A stretch of 64,000 bases of DNA from Prosthecobacter sp. (GTDB lineage: Bacteria; Verrucomicrobiota; Verrucomicrobiia; Verrucomicrobiales; Verrucomicrobiaceae), in NCBI RefSeq assembly GCF_034366625.1, contig NZ_JAXMIH010000001.1:1-64000 (forward strand), in the 5' to 3' direction. The position numbers and the translations under genes are program-made. Positions 16,794 through 24,927 of the stretch are shown here, one piece after another (positions within the stretch are counted from its first letter, which is position 1; every line of letters begins with the position of its first letter). The notes under the pieces are model-generated. The model made no database searches, was not told the DNA's origin, and saw only the letters and a list, made by a program, of their open reading frames with translations.

Positions 16794-18334
16794 ACGCCGT
16801 CTCCATCTTCAATGACGTGATCGGCCCCGTGATGCGCGGGCCGTCGAGTTCGCACTGTGCGGCGGCGCTGCGCATCGGAAGGCTCGCTCGCGATTTGATG
16901 GATGGCGAGATCATGGATGTGCTCGTCGAGTTTGATCGCGAAGGATCACTGCCGACGACGCACGAAAGCCAGGGGAGCGACATGGGCCTGTTTGGTGGCT
17001 TGCTCGGCTGGGAGGCGGATGATGAGCGGCTGCCGGACTCGGCGGAGGCGCTCGCGAATGCCAGGATCAAGCTGCGCATCGAGACCGTCGATGTCGGCGA
17101 TCCGCATCCGAACACGTATCGACTCACGCTGCGCAATGAACGCGAAACACATTCGCTCATCGCCATCTCGACCGGTGGCGGCATGATGGAGGTGCTGAGC
17201 ATCGACGGGGTGGCAATGAAAATGGACGGCGGTTATCATGAGACGCTGATCTGGCTGCCGAAAGGTGCGGTGAGCGACTTTGAGGCCGATGAGGTCATCA
17301 TTCACGACGCCGGCGAGTTTCAGATCGTGCAGGTCAAAGCGGCTCATTTTGTTTCCACCGCTGGCTTGAAGACGATTTCGGTCAAAAGGCTCGCGCCGGT
17401 GCTGCCAGTGCCTTCGCGGAGAGATATGCGCGTGCCCTTCACGAACTGCGCAGACATGCTGGCCCACGATGGTGCTCAGAACACGCCTCTCTGGCAGCTC
17501 GCGATCGAGTATGAGCGTGCCCGTGGAGACTTCACAGAGCGTGAAGTCATCGACAAGATGATCGCCATCGTGCGCATCCTCCGCAAATCCATCGCCAGCG
17601 GTATCTCAGGCACGAGTTACGAGGATCGCGTGCTGCATCATCAAAGCGGACGTTTTGCCGAAATGATGAACGCGGGACGCTTGCTCGATGGCGGAGCCTT
17701 GAATCGCATCATCCTCTACGTCACCGCCTTGATGGAAGTGAAGAGCAGCATGGGCGTCATCGTCGCCGCACCGACTGCCGGAGCCTGTGCCGCTCTGCCT
17801 GGCGCGGTGATCGCCATGGCAGAGTCGATGGACAAAGATGAAGAGGAAATGGCCAAAGCGATGCTGGCGGCTGGTTTGATCGGCGTCTTCATCGCCACTC
17901 GCTGGACCTTTGCGGCGGAAGTCGGTGGTTGTCAGGCCGAGGGTGGTTCCGCGGCCAGCATGGCGGCGGCGGCGCTCATCACGCTCGCAAGTGGAACACG
18001 AGATCAGGCCATCGCGGCGGCCTCGATGGCGTTTCAAAGCATGCTGGGCTTGATTTGCGATCCCATCGCGAATCGAGTCGAGGCACCGTGCCTCGGCAAG
18101 AACGTTATGGCAGCCAGCAACGCGTTGTCATGCGCGAACATGGCCCTCGCGAGCTTCGACCCGCTCATACCGCTCGACGAAGTGATCGATGCCGCGAAAA
18201 ATGTCTCCGCCACGATGCCGCGTGAACATCGCTGCACGTCATTGGGGGGTCTGGCGATCACACCGACCTCGTTGGAGATCGAGCGGAAGCTCGCGGCGCT
18301 GAAAAGCAAGGGTTGCGGCAGTTGTCATTGCTGA
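16790..18334 (+). CDS. sdaA: L-serine ammonia-lyase (Fe-S L-serine dehydratase, fused beta-alpha type)
   Basis: This 514-residue protein has the beta domain first (GPSSSH at residues 17-22) and the alpha domain second. Three probable [4Fe-4S] cysteines, Cys381 (GGCQAEGG), Cys423 (ICDPIAN) and Cys434 (APCLGKN), have spacings of 42 and 11, the same as Cys343/385/396 of the Legionella type 2 enzyme. The last residue is also cysteine (CGSCHC), as in that enzyme, where the C-terminal Cys enters the active site. It should convert L-serine to pyruvate and ammonia. It is the last gene of a chain of ATGA overlaps starting at 11036. Another hydroxy-amino acid is a possible substrate. Confidence 0.88.
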   Translation: MNAVSIFNDVIGPVMRGPSSSHCAAALRIGRLARDLMDGEIMDVLVEFDREGSLPTTHESQGSDMGLFGGLLGWEADDERLPDSAEALANARIKLRIETVDVGDPHPNTYRLTLRNERETHSLIAISTGGGMMEVLSIDGVAMKMDGGYHETLIWLPKGAVSDFEADEVIIHDAGEFQIVQVKAAHFVSTAGLKTISVKRLAPVLPVPSRRDMRVPFTNCADMLAHDGAQNTPLWQLAIEYERARGDFTEREVIDKMIAIVRILRKSIASGISGTSYEDRVLHHQSGRFAEMMNAGRLLDGGALNRIILYVTALMEVKSSMGVIVAAPTAGACAALPGAVIAMAESMDKDEEEMAKAMLAAGLIGVFIATRWTFAAEVGGCQAEGGSAASMAAAALITLASGTRDQAIAAASMAFQSMLGLICDPIANRVEAPCLGKNVMAASNALSCANMALASFDPLIPLDEVIDAAKNVSATMPREHRCTSLGGLAITPTSLEIERKLAALKSKGCGSCHC

Positions 18335-18374
18335 GTCCGAAAGAAACACACCGCGGCCGACTTCTAATCCCACC

Positions 18375-19727
18375 ATGAAACGCCGCTCCTTCATCTCCAC
18401 CTCCGCCACCACTGCCTTTGGATTCCAGTTTGTCCCCGCACATGTGCTGCGTGCTCAGGGTGATGCCAAAACGCCCGCCAACAAGATTCGCCTGGCCGTG
18501 ATCGGCTGTGGTGGACGCGGTGCGGCAGATTTGGGCGACATGGCGGGCGAGGACATCGTGGCGCTATGCGATGTGGACGAGCGCCGTGCGGCGGAAAGCT
18601 TCAAGAAGTTCCCGAAGGCGCGTCGCTTCACGGATTTTCGCAAGATGTTCGATGCGATGAACAACGAGATCGACGCCGTGCTCATCGCCACGCCGGATCA
18701 CACGCACGCGGTGACCACGCTCGCGGCCATCGGCCATGGGAAGCATGTGTATTGTGAGAAGCCACTTGCGCACACCGTTGCGGAGGTGCGTGCGATGCGG
18801 AAGGCGGCACTGGAGAAGAAGGTGATCACGCAGGTGGGCAATCAGGGGCATTCATCCGACAGCATCCGGCTGTTCGTCGAAATGGTGCAGTCTGGCACCA
18901 TCGGCAACGTGTCGGAGATTCACGCGGGCTGCGATGCCTTCCGTGAAGTGTATTGCCAGATCGGCAAGCAACAGGCGATTCAAACCGAGAAGCACGACGT
19001 GCCGAAGGAACTCGACTGGGATTTGTGGCAGGGACCGCTGAAGACGCGCCCGTTCAATCCCGCTTATGTGCCGTTTAGCTGGCGCGGCTTTTCGGCCTTC
19101 GGCAGTGGCTGCATCGGCGACTGGATCTGCCACGTCGTCGATCCATCCTTCTGGGCGCTCGATCTCGGTATGCCCACCGCGATCACTGCGGAGACGAAGG
19201 GCTATGATCCGGTCAAGAATGCCGAATACTACCCGCAGGGCACGCGGATCACGTATGAGTTTCCGGCGAAGGGCAATCGTGGGCCGGTCAAGCTCATCTG
19301 GCACGATGGCGAGATCGGCATTCCTCAGCCGGAGGAACTCAAGCAGGACAATCGCAAGGTCGTCGGCATCGGCGCGGTGGTGATTGGCGACAAAGGCAAG
19401 ATCATGCACGGCTCGCATGGCGCGGGCGGCGTGCGTTTGATCCCTGAGGCAAGCATGAAGGACTTCAAAGTGCCGGAGAAGACGATCCCGCGCGTGCCGA
19501 AGGGGAATCATCAGCAAGACTGGCTCAACGCGATCCGCGAGAATCGCCCTGCGGGCTCAAGTTTCGAATACGGCGGTGCTTTGAGCGAAATCGGCCTGCT
19601 CGGCATGATCGCCGTGCGCCGCACCGGCACCCGCCTGGAATGGAACAACGACGCGATGAAGTTCACCAACGATGCCGAGGCAAACACGCTGCTGACGCCG
19701 GAGTATCGCGAAGGATGGAGCTTGTGA
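18375..19727 (+). CDS. Exported Gfo/Idh/MocA family oxidoreductase
   Basis: This 450-residue protein begins with a twin-arginine-like signal (MKRRSFISTSATTAFGF...). It has an N-terminal NAD(P)-binding Rossmann domain (AVIGCGGRGA, residues 41-50; ALCDVDERRA) and the family EKP motif at residues 128-130 (YCEKPLAH). The C-terminal domain includes the GDWICHVVDPSFWALDLGMP segment typical of planctomycete/verrucomicrobial members. These enzymes oxidise or rearrange sugars; the substrate cannot be read here. The gene lies 40 nt after sdaA and may be read through from that operon, though no overlap links them. Confidence 0.9.
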   Translation: MKRRSFISTSATTAFGFQFVPAHVLRAQGDAKTPANKIRLAVIGCGGRGAADLGDMAGEDIVALCDVDERRAAESFKKFPKARRFTDFRKMFDAMNNEIDAVLIATPDHTHAVTTLAAIGHGKHVYCEKPLAHTVAEVRAMRKAALEKKVITQVGNQGHSSDSIRLFVEMVQSGTIGNVSEIHAGCDAFREVYCQIGKQQAIQTEKHDVPKELDWDLWQGPLKTRPFNPAYVPFSWRGFSAFGSGCIGDWICHVVDPSFWALDLGMPTAITAETKGYDPVKNAEYYPQGTRITYEFPAKGNRGPVKLIWHDGEIGIPQPEELKQDNRKVVGIGAVVIGDKGKIMHGSHGAGGVRLIPEASMKDFKVPEKTIPRVPKGNHQQDWLNAIRENRPAGSSFEYGGALSEIGLLGMIAVRRTGTRLEWNNDAMKFTNDAEANTLLTPEYREGWSL

Positions 19728-19804
19728 TCATCCCGGCGAAATGATTGCCTGAAAGAGCTCTGTGGTGGCGGGGGTTATGTTTTCAGCCACTTTAATCCCC
19801 CCTC

Positions 19805-22150
19805 ATGGCTGCCCCATCTCCCCATTTTCGATTTCCATGGCCTGTGCTGTGGGTGTTCACGACGTGTGCGTTTGCCACACCGGCGGAACATCCAGGCGCA
19901 GTCATATACAAGAAGCTTTGTGCCGAGTGCCACGGTGATCGCGGCCAGGGCGTGGAGGACGAGTTTGACGAGCCGCTGACCGGCGAGAAAGGGGTGGAGG
20001 CGCTGGCGAAGTACATCGACCGCACGATGCCCGAGGATGACCCGGAGAAGACGACCGCCGAGGATGCCAAGCTCGTCGCAGCCTACATGCACGATGCGTT
20101 TTACTCGCCAGCGGCGCAGGCGCGGCTAAATCCACCGAAGAAGGAACTCGCACGACTAACCATCGACCAATTCCGCAATAGCGTGATGGATGTGATCGGT
20201 CGCTTTCGCATGGGGCCGGGCTTTGACCGGCCCATCAATGCCGAGCAGGGCTTGAAGGCATTTTATCGCGGCGTGGAGCTGCCCAAGCCGGGTGAGAAGG
20301 CCGTGGACACGACGCCGAAGAAAGGCATCAAGGCCAAGCGTCCGAACAAGACCATCGAGAAGGTGGAGCCGGTCATCGCCTTTCACTGGGGGCCTGACAG
20401 TCCCGACAAGGCTGTGCTGGAGGCCGAGCAGTTTCAAAATCGCTTCGAGGGCAGCGTCGCCGCCCGCGAGACTGGCGTGTATGAGTTCGCGGTGAAGTCG
20501 GAGAACGGCTTCCGCCTGTGGATCAATGACACCGCCGAGGGCGATGCGCTCATTGACGGCTGGGTGAGCGCCGGACCGCAGGTGCGGGAGGAAAAGAAAA
20601 GCATCTACCTCGTCGGGGGACGCTCTTACTATCTGCGGCTGGAGCATTTCAAATTCAAAGAGAAGTCCGCGTCCATCGAGCTGTGGTGGAAACCGCCGCA
20701 TGGTGTGAAGGAACTCATGCCCGCGCATGCGCTGCGCACGGACCGTCCGCGTGAACTCATGATCGTGAGCACCGAGTTTCCTGCCGATGACAGCAGCGGC
20801 GGCTATCCGCGTGGCACGACGATTTCGAAGGCCTGGGACCAAGCCGTCACCGATGCTGCCATCGCCACCGCCGAGCACGTCATCGAAAACATCGGCGAAC
20901 TCGCGCAAACCAAGGCGGGAGCGCCGGATCGAGGCGAGAAAATGCGTAAATTCGCGCACGCCTTCGTCGAGGCGGCTTTCCGCAGGCCGCTCAGCGATGA
21001 CTTGAAGCAGCTCTTCGTCGAGTCACACTTCGCGAGTGCCAAATCGCCTGAGACGGCGGTGAAGCGGGTTGTGTTGCTCGCACTGAAATCGCCGCAGTTT
21101 CTTTATCCGAACCTTCAGCAGGGCGAAACGCCGGATGACTTCGAGATCGCTTCACGCCTCGCCCTCCCGCTTTGGGATTCGGTTCCCGACAAGAAGCTCG
21201 CGCAAATCGCCGCGTCCGGGAAACTCAAGACCCGCGATCAAATCAAGGCCGAGGCGCAACGCATGCTGATGGATCCGCGCACGAAGGCCAAGCTGCATGG
21301 CTTCTTCCATCACTGGCTCGAACTCGAACGTGCCGAGGGTGCCAGCAAGGATCCGAAAATATTCCCCGACTTCACGCCCGAACTGATCGCCGATCTGCGC
21401 GAGTCGTTGCTGCAATTCATCGACGAGGTCGTGTGGAGCGAGAAATCCGACTACCGTGAACTGCTCCAGGCCGATTATCTGCTGATGAACGAGCGTCTCG
21501 GCAAGTTTTACGGTCACCCCGTCACCGGCGAGGAGTTTCAGCGTGTCGGCTTTGACCCGAAACAGCGTGCTGGCGTTGTCACGCACCCGTATCTGCTCGC
21601 CGCGCTGGCCTACACCAAGCAGTCATCGCCGATTCATCGCGGGGTGTTTTTGACGCGCAACATCGTCGGCATGTCGCTCAAGCCGCCGCAGAAAGCCGTC
21701 GTGTTCGAGGACAGCCACTTCAACCCCAAGCTCACCATGCGCGAGAAAATCAGCGAACTCACCCGCAGCGGCGCCTGCATGAGCTGCCACAGCATGATCA
21801 ACCCGCTTGGTTTCAGCCTGGAGAATTTCGACGCCGTGGGCCGCTGGCGCACCAAGGACAACAACAAGCTCGTGAACCCCGTGAGCGAGTTCACCACGCA
21901 TGAAGGCAAGCTGGTCCGCCTCACCGGCCCGCGCGACATCGTGAACTACGTCGCCGCCAATCCCGGCGGCCACCGTGCCTTCATCCGCCACCTCTTCCAT
22001 CACCTCATCAAACAAGATCCCACCGCATATGGGCCGAAAGTGCTCGATGACCTTCAAAAATCCTTCGCCGCCGACGGCTGCAGCATCCAGAAACTCATTC
22101 TCGAGATTGCGACGGTCACGGCTATGGAGGGCGTCAAAGCGCAGCCTTGA
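19805..22150 (+). CDS. DUF1592-type c-cytochrome protein with PA14-like insert
   Basis: The 781-residue protein starts with a signal-like segment and a c-type cytochrome domain (CAECH, Cys39-Cys42-His43). A DUF1587-like stretch (ARLTIDQFRNSVMDVIGRF) follows. A PA14-like module lies at about residues 200-310 (TGVYEFAVKSENGFRLWIND, YYLRLEHFK, ELWWKPP). DUF1592, DUF1588 and DUF1585 regions follow, with a second CxxCH at residues 658-662 (CMSCH) before NPLGFSLENFD. This architecture is characteristic of Planctomycetota/Verrucomicrobiota; the role is unknown but the haem sites suggest electron transfer outside the cytoplasm. The usual partner DUF1552 is absent, so this is a solitary unit. Confidence 0.85.
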   Translation: MAAPSPHFRFPWPVLWVFTTCAFATPAEHPGAVIYKKLCAECHGDRGQGVEDEFDEPLTGEKGVEALAKYIDRTMPEDDPEKTTAEDAKLVAAYMHDAFYSPAAQARLNPPKKELARLTIDQFRNSVMDVIGRFRMGPGFDRPINAEQGLKAFYRGVELPKPGEKAVDTTPKKGIKAKRPNKTIEKVEPVIAFHWGPDSPDKAVLEAEQFQNRFEGSVAARETGVYEFAVKSENGFRLWINDTAEGDALIDGWVSAGPQVREEKKSIYLVGGRSYYLRLEHFKFKEKSASIELWWKPPHGVKELMPAHALRTDRPRELMIVSTEFPADDSSGGYPRGTTISKAWDQAVTDAAIATAEHVIENIGELAQTKAGAPDRGEKMRKFAHAFVEAAFRRPLSDDLKQLFVESHFASAKSPETAVKRVVLLALKSPQFLYPNLQQGETPDDFEIASRLALPLWDSVPDKKLAQIAASGKLKTRDQIKAEAQRMLMDPRTKAKLHGFFHHWLELERAEGASKDPKIFPDFTPELIADLRESLLQFIDEVVWSEKSDYRELLQADYLLMNERLGKFYGHPVTGEEFQRVGFDPKQRAGVVTHPYLLAALAYTKQSSPIHRGVFLTRNIVGMSLKPPQKAVVFEDSHFNPKLTMREKISELTRSGACMSCHSMINPLGFSLENFDAVGRWRTKDNNKLVNPVSEFTTHEGKLVRLTGPRDIVNYVAANPGGHRAFIRHLFHHLIKQDPTAYGPKVLDDLQKSFAADGCSIQKLILEIATVTAMEGVKAQP

Positions 22151-22444
22151 TTAGCCGAACAGCGGTAGGAGCGACGCAAGAGCAAAGGCAATCAGCAGCG
22201 CTAGGGCCACCCACCACCAGAGGTTCGAGGTCAGCGGCTGCTTGGAACTTTTGCCGCCAAACTCGCGCGCGATGAAGTCATCGTAATCAAACTCATCGTC
22301 GGGAAGATCGAGTCCGTCCGCATGCGTGTCGCCGTTCCAGCCGGATTTTTCACAGGCTCCGCATTCATCACAAGCCGCTGATCCACATGGCACCCACTCA
22401 CCGCAGGCAGGGCATTGCCCAGGAGGCTTGAAACGCCCGCTCAT
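22151..22444 (-). CDS. Small zinc-ribbon membrane protein
   Basis: This 97-residue protein has two CxxC-like pairs (CPAC and CDECGAC, residues about 11-32) that form a probable zinc ribbon, then an acidic linker (LPDDEFDYDDFIAREFGG), and one C-terminal transmembrane helix (LWWWVALALLIAFALASLLPLF). The ribbon should face the cytoplasm. Its start codon overlaps the stop of the upstream small gene as ATGA, so the two are probably translated together. No function is known to me. The stop is directly adjacent to the convergent cytochrome gene. Confidence 0.7.
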   Translation of the reverse strand: MSGRFKPPGQCPACGEWVPCGSAACDECGACEKSGWNGDTHADGLDLPDDEFDYDDFIAREFGGKSSKQPLTSNLWWWVALALLIAFALASLLPLFG

Positions 22445-22698
22445 GGCAGCGGCTGCGGAGAAACTTGGCGGCTCAACGGCCTGGCGCTCGCGGCAAAGCG
22501 CGTTAGCGAAGTACTCAACCGCCGAAACGCATTGGTTTCAGCCATGCCGCCGAGGTTCGTCAGCGGCGTCCAGCCCGCTTGCCGCGACTGGTTTTCCGAG
22601 GGCCCCCGGCGCAGAGGCGTGAGCATGATCAACACCGCCGCAAAAGTCACTGCGGCGGCGAGAATCTGACTCATCGTTCTGGGACGTTGCCGGGTCAT
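22441..22698 (-). CDS. Small hypothetical membrane protein
   Basis: This 85-residue product has one hydrophobic segment (MSQILAAAVTFAAVLIMLTPL, residues about 9-29; MSQ could also be the start) followed by an Arg/Ser-rich tail with no recognised domain. Support for it being real is the ATGA overlap with the zinc-ribbon gene and the AT-rich, promoter-like 61-bp gap (22699-22759) to the divergent glycosyltransferase. The tail sequence is low in information, so the call is tentative. Confidence 0.55.
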   Translation of the reverse strand: MTRQRPRTMSQILAAAVTFAAVLIMLTPLRRGPSENQSRQAGWTPLTNLGGMAETNAFRRLSTSLTRFAASARPLSRQVSPQPLP

Positions 22699-22759
22699 CA
22701 GTGTGGTAATTATTTAACTTTTCCTAACTAAAGTCAACAACGTCTTTGCACCTGCCTTT

Positions 22760-23896
22760 TTGCTTGTTTTCACTCGCTTCTCGCGCCAGCGATGCGCGGT
22801 GATTTTAATCCTTACCGCAGGTTTTGGCGATGGGCATAACACCGCCGCACGCTCTGTGGCGGAAGCTTTGAACCGCCTGTGTCCCGATGAGACAATCGAG
22901 GTGAGCGACCTCATCAGCGAGGCCCAGCCACTGGTCGCGACCGTGTGCAAAAGCCTCTATCAGCTCGCCATCACCCATTTCCCTGCCGCCTGGCGCATGA
23001 CCTATGACTTGATGGGCAGGCGCTCGGTCACCGGCCCGGATTCCGTCTGGCAGACCGCGATGGTGAACGCTCTGAAACAGCGGCTGGAGGAGCAGCAGCC
23101 ACGTCTCATCATCAGCACCTATCCGCTTTACGCTGTGCTGCTGGAGACACTGGCAAAACAGCAGGCCATCCCGCCGCTTTGCACTGTGATCACCGATTCC
23201 ATCAGCGTGAACCGCATCTGGGTCATGTCTGGGAGTGATCTGTTCTGCGTGGCGGATGACGAAACGAAAAAGGTCGTCGCCGGTTTTGGGGTGCCCGAGG
23301 CAAGAATCCGCACCACCGGCTTCCCTGTCAGCCTCGCCTTCACGGAGCCGCTGCCGAAGGAGCCACCGCATGAAGGCTCGCGCATTCTTTACCTGCCTTC
23401 CACGCCGGGGCGTCATGTGGCCGCCACGCTGGACGCCCTGAAGCCAGTTCTTCTTGGCGGGGCCAAGCTCACTCTTCCCGTCGGCAAGCACGCCTCACGT
23501 CTGTACCATGTGCTGCGTCGTTTCACGGATTCGCTGCCACCGGACAAAGTCGAAGTTATCGGCTGGACCAGCCGCATCCCCGAGTTTCTGCGCACGCATG
23601 ATGTGGTCATCTGCAAGGCCGGCGGGGCCATCCTGCACGAGGTGCTCGCGGCAAAAATCCCTGCCGTCATCGACTATGTCGTGCCCGGCCAGGAGGAAGG
23701 AAACGCCGAAATGGTGACCAAGCACGATGGCGGCATCGTCACGCACAATGCGCGCGAAACAGCCGCCGCCGTCGAGAGCATCCTCACCAACCAGGGCGCG
23801 GTCGCACGCCGGATGCGGGCCAGCATGGCCAAGATCAGCGTGCCTGATGCCGCGGTGCGCACCGCGCGCGCGGCACTCACCATCGCCGCCCCTTGA
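22760..23896 (+). CDS. MGDG-synthase-like UDP-sugar glycosyltransferase (GT28)
   Basis: The protein (378 residues from TTG 22760; GTG 22799 would start just before the conserved ILTAGFGDGHNTAA motif) matches the monogalactosyldiacylglycerol synthase/YpfP group. Evidence includes the N-terminal GFGDGH loop, VITDSISVNRIWV, the FCVADDETKK region, and a GT28 C-terminal donor-binding region (VVICKAGGAILHEVLAAKIPAV, PGQEEGNAE). These enzymes transfer a hexose from UDP-sugar to diacylglycerol or related lipids at the inner membrane. The lipid acceptor is unproven. The start is uncertain because no clear ribosome binding site is present. It lies 7 nt upstream of the Nudix gene. Confidence 0.85.
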   Translation: MLVFTRFSRQRCAVILILTAGFGDGHNTAARSVAEALNRLCPDETIEVSDLISEAQPLVATVCKSLYQLAITHFPAAWRMTYDLMGRRSVTGPDSVWQTAMVNALKQRLEEQQPRLIISTYPLYAVLLETLAKQQAIPPLCTVITDSISVNRIWVMSGSDLFCVADDETKKVVAGFGVPEARIRTTGFPVSLAFTEPLPKEPPHEGSRILYLPSTPGRHVAATLDALKPVLLGGAKLTLPVGKHASRLYHVLRRFTDSLPPDKVEVIGWTSRIPEFLRTHDVVICKAGGAILHEVLAAKIPAVIDYVVPGQEEGNAEMVTKHDGGIVTHNARETAAAVESILTNQGAVARRMRASMAKISVPDAAVRTARAALTIAAP

Positions 23897-23903
23897 TCTG
23901 CGG

Positions 23904-24299
23904 ATGGAAGTCAAACCGCCAGTGCCTGTCGTCTGCGCCATCATCGTGCGCGGTGAGCGCATCATGATCGCGCAACGCCCGCCTGGAAAGAAGCTTGGCG
24001 GCCTGTGGGAATTTCCTGGTGGCAAGGTTGAAGCGGGAGAATCCTCCGAGGCGGCGTTGCATCGAGAGCTGCACGAAGAACTCGGCTGTACCGTGCGCAT
24101 CACCCAAACACTGCCAGCTTTCGTCCACGCTTATCCATGGGGAAGCATCGAGTTGATTCCCTTCGTCTGTGAACTTGCCGCAGAAAGCCCCGAACCTCAT
24201 CCGCATGAGCACACCGCACTCGCCTGGGTCGAGCGTGCAAAGCTCAGCGCTTATGATCTTGCACCTGCCGATGTGCCGCTGCTCACGGCTTGGGTTTAG
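23904..24299 (+). CDS. Nudix hydrolase (MutT-like)
   Basis: This 131-residue protein carries a full Nudix box, GGKVEAGESSEAALHRELHE followed by ELG (the GX5EX7REUXEEXGU pattern), in a MutT-like context (FPGGKVE, AQRPPGKKLGGLWEF). It probably hydrolyses 8-oxo-dGTP or a similar nucleotide to protect against oxidative mutagenesis; other nucleoside diphosphate substrates are possible. The ATG at 23904 is 7 nt after the glycosyltransferase stop. Its 3' end overlaps the convergent thermonuclease-like gene by 17 nt. Confidence 0.88.
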   Translation: MEVKPPVPVVCAIIVRGERIMIAQRPPGKKLGGLWEFPGGKVEAGESSEAALHRELHEELGCTVRITQTLPAFVHAYPWGSIELIPFVCELAAESPEPHPHEHTALAWVERAKLSAYDLAPADVPLLTAWV

Positions 24300-24927
24300 G
24301 CGGGGCGCGCTTTGGCTTGCCCCAGGCGCCGCGTTTGGCGGCCTTCGCCTCGCGCTCCAGCCCGCGCAGATGGTTCTCAAAATCAAATTCGCGCTGACCG
24401 TCCGGCATCATGGTGCCTTTCGTGTGGATGCGGCAGAGGCCGGCTTTGACCAGTTTTTCAGCCAGATCCGCCCCATCACCGAACCGCACCACTGCATACG
24501 AGCGCTCGCTGTCATACACGCGTTCCCAGCGCGTCTGAATCGTGAACCGCTGCTCGTTCAGCAACTTCTCCGTGAACGCCTTCGCCTCAACGCCCACGCT
24601 CACCGTCTGCGGGATGCTCATGCCGCCGAAATAGCCCGCCTGATCCTTCAATCGGCCGATTACCAGCGAATACTGCCGCTTCTCTGGGCAATCGACGAAA
24701 TATAGCCGCAGCACATGCTCGCCGCCGTCGTGAGCGATCTTGAAACTGTCACCATCATTGCCCGAATCATCCACCAGACGCGCGTGTTTCAACGCCACAA
24801 AATGTCCGTCTGGCTCCGGTGCCGGTGGCGTCGGTTTGTCGCGAAAATGGTCCCAAGCCTGAATCAGCCCGACCGACAGCCACACCAGGATCCAGAGATT
24901 CCGCGAGAGATGGGACCGCGTTTTCAT
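24283..24927 (-). CDS. Thermonuclease-family (SNase-like) protein
   Basis: The 214-residue product has an N-terminal hydrophobic anchor (LWILVWLSVGLIQAW) followed by an SNase-like OB-fold. Recognisable elements are DGDS, LRLYFVDCPE (the position of Arg35, Asp40, Thr41 and Glu43 in staphylococcal nuclease, with Cys replacing Thr41), the KAFTEKLL helix and an ERSYAVV strand with a possible second Arg. The Lys/Pro-rich tail is basic. It is probably a membrane-anchored extracytoplasmic nuclease, but activity is uncertain because of the altered VDTPE motif. Its start overlaps the queE stop as ATGA. Confidence 0.75.
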   Translation of the reverse strand: MKTRSHLSRNLWILVWLSVGLIQAWDHFRDKPTPPAPEPDGHFVALKHARLVDDSGNDGDSFKIAHDGGEHVLRLYFVDCPEKRQYSLVIGRLKDQAGYFGGMSIPQTVSVGVEAKAFTEKLLNEQRFTIQTRWERVYDSERSYAVVRFGDGADLAEKLVKAGLCRIHTKGTMMPDGQREFDFENHLRGLEREAKAAKRGAWGKPKRAPPKPKP

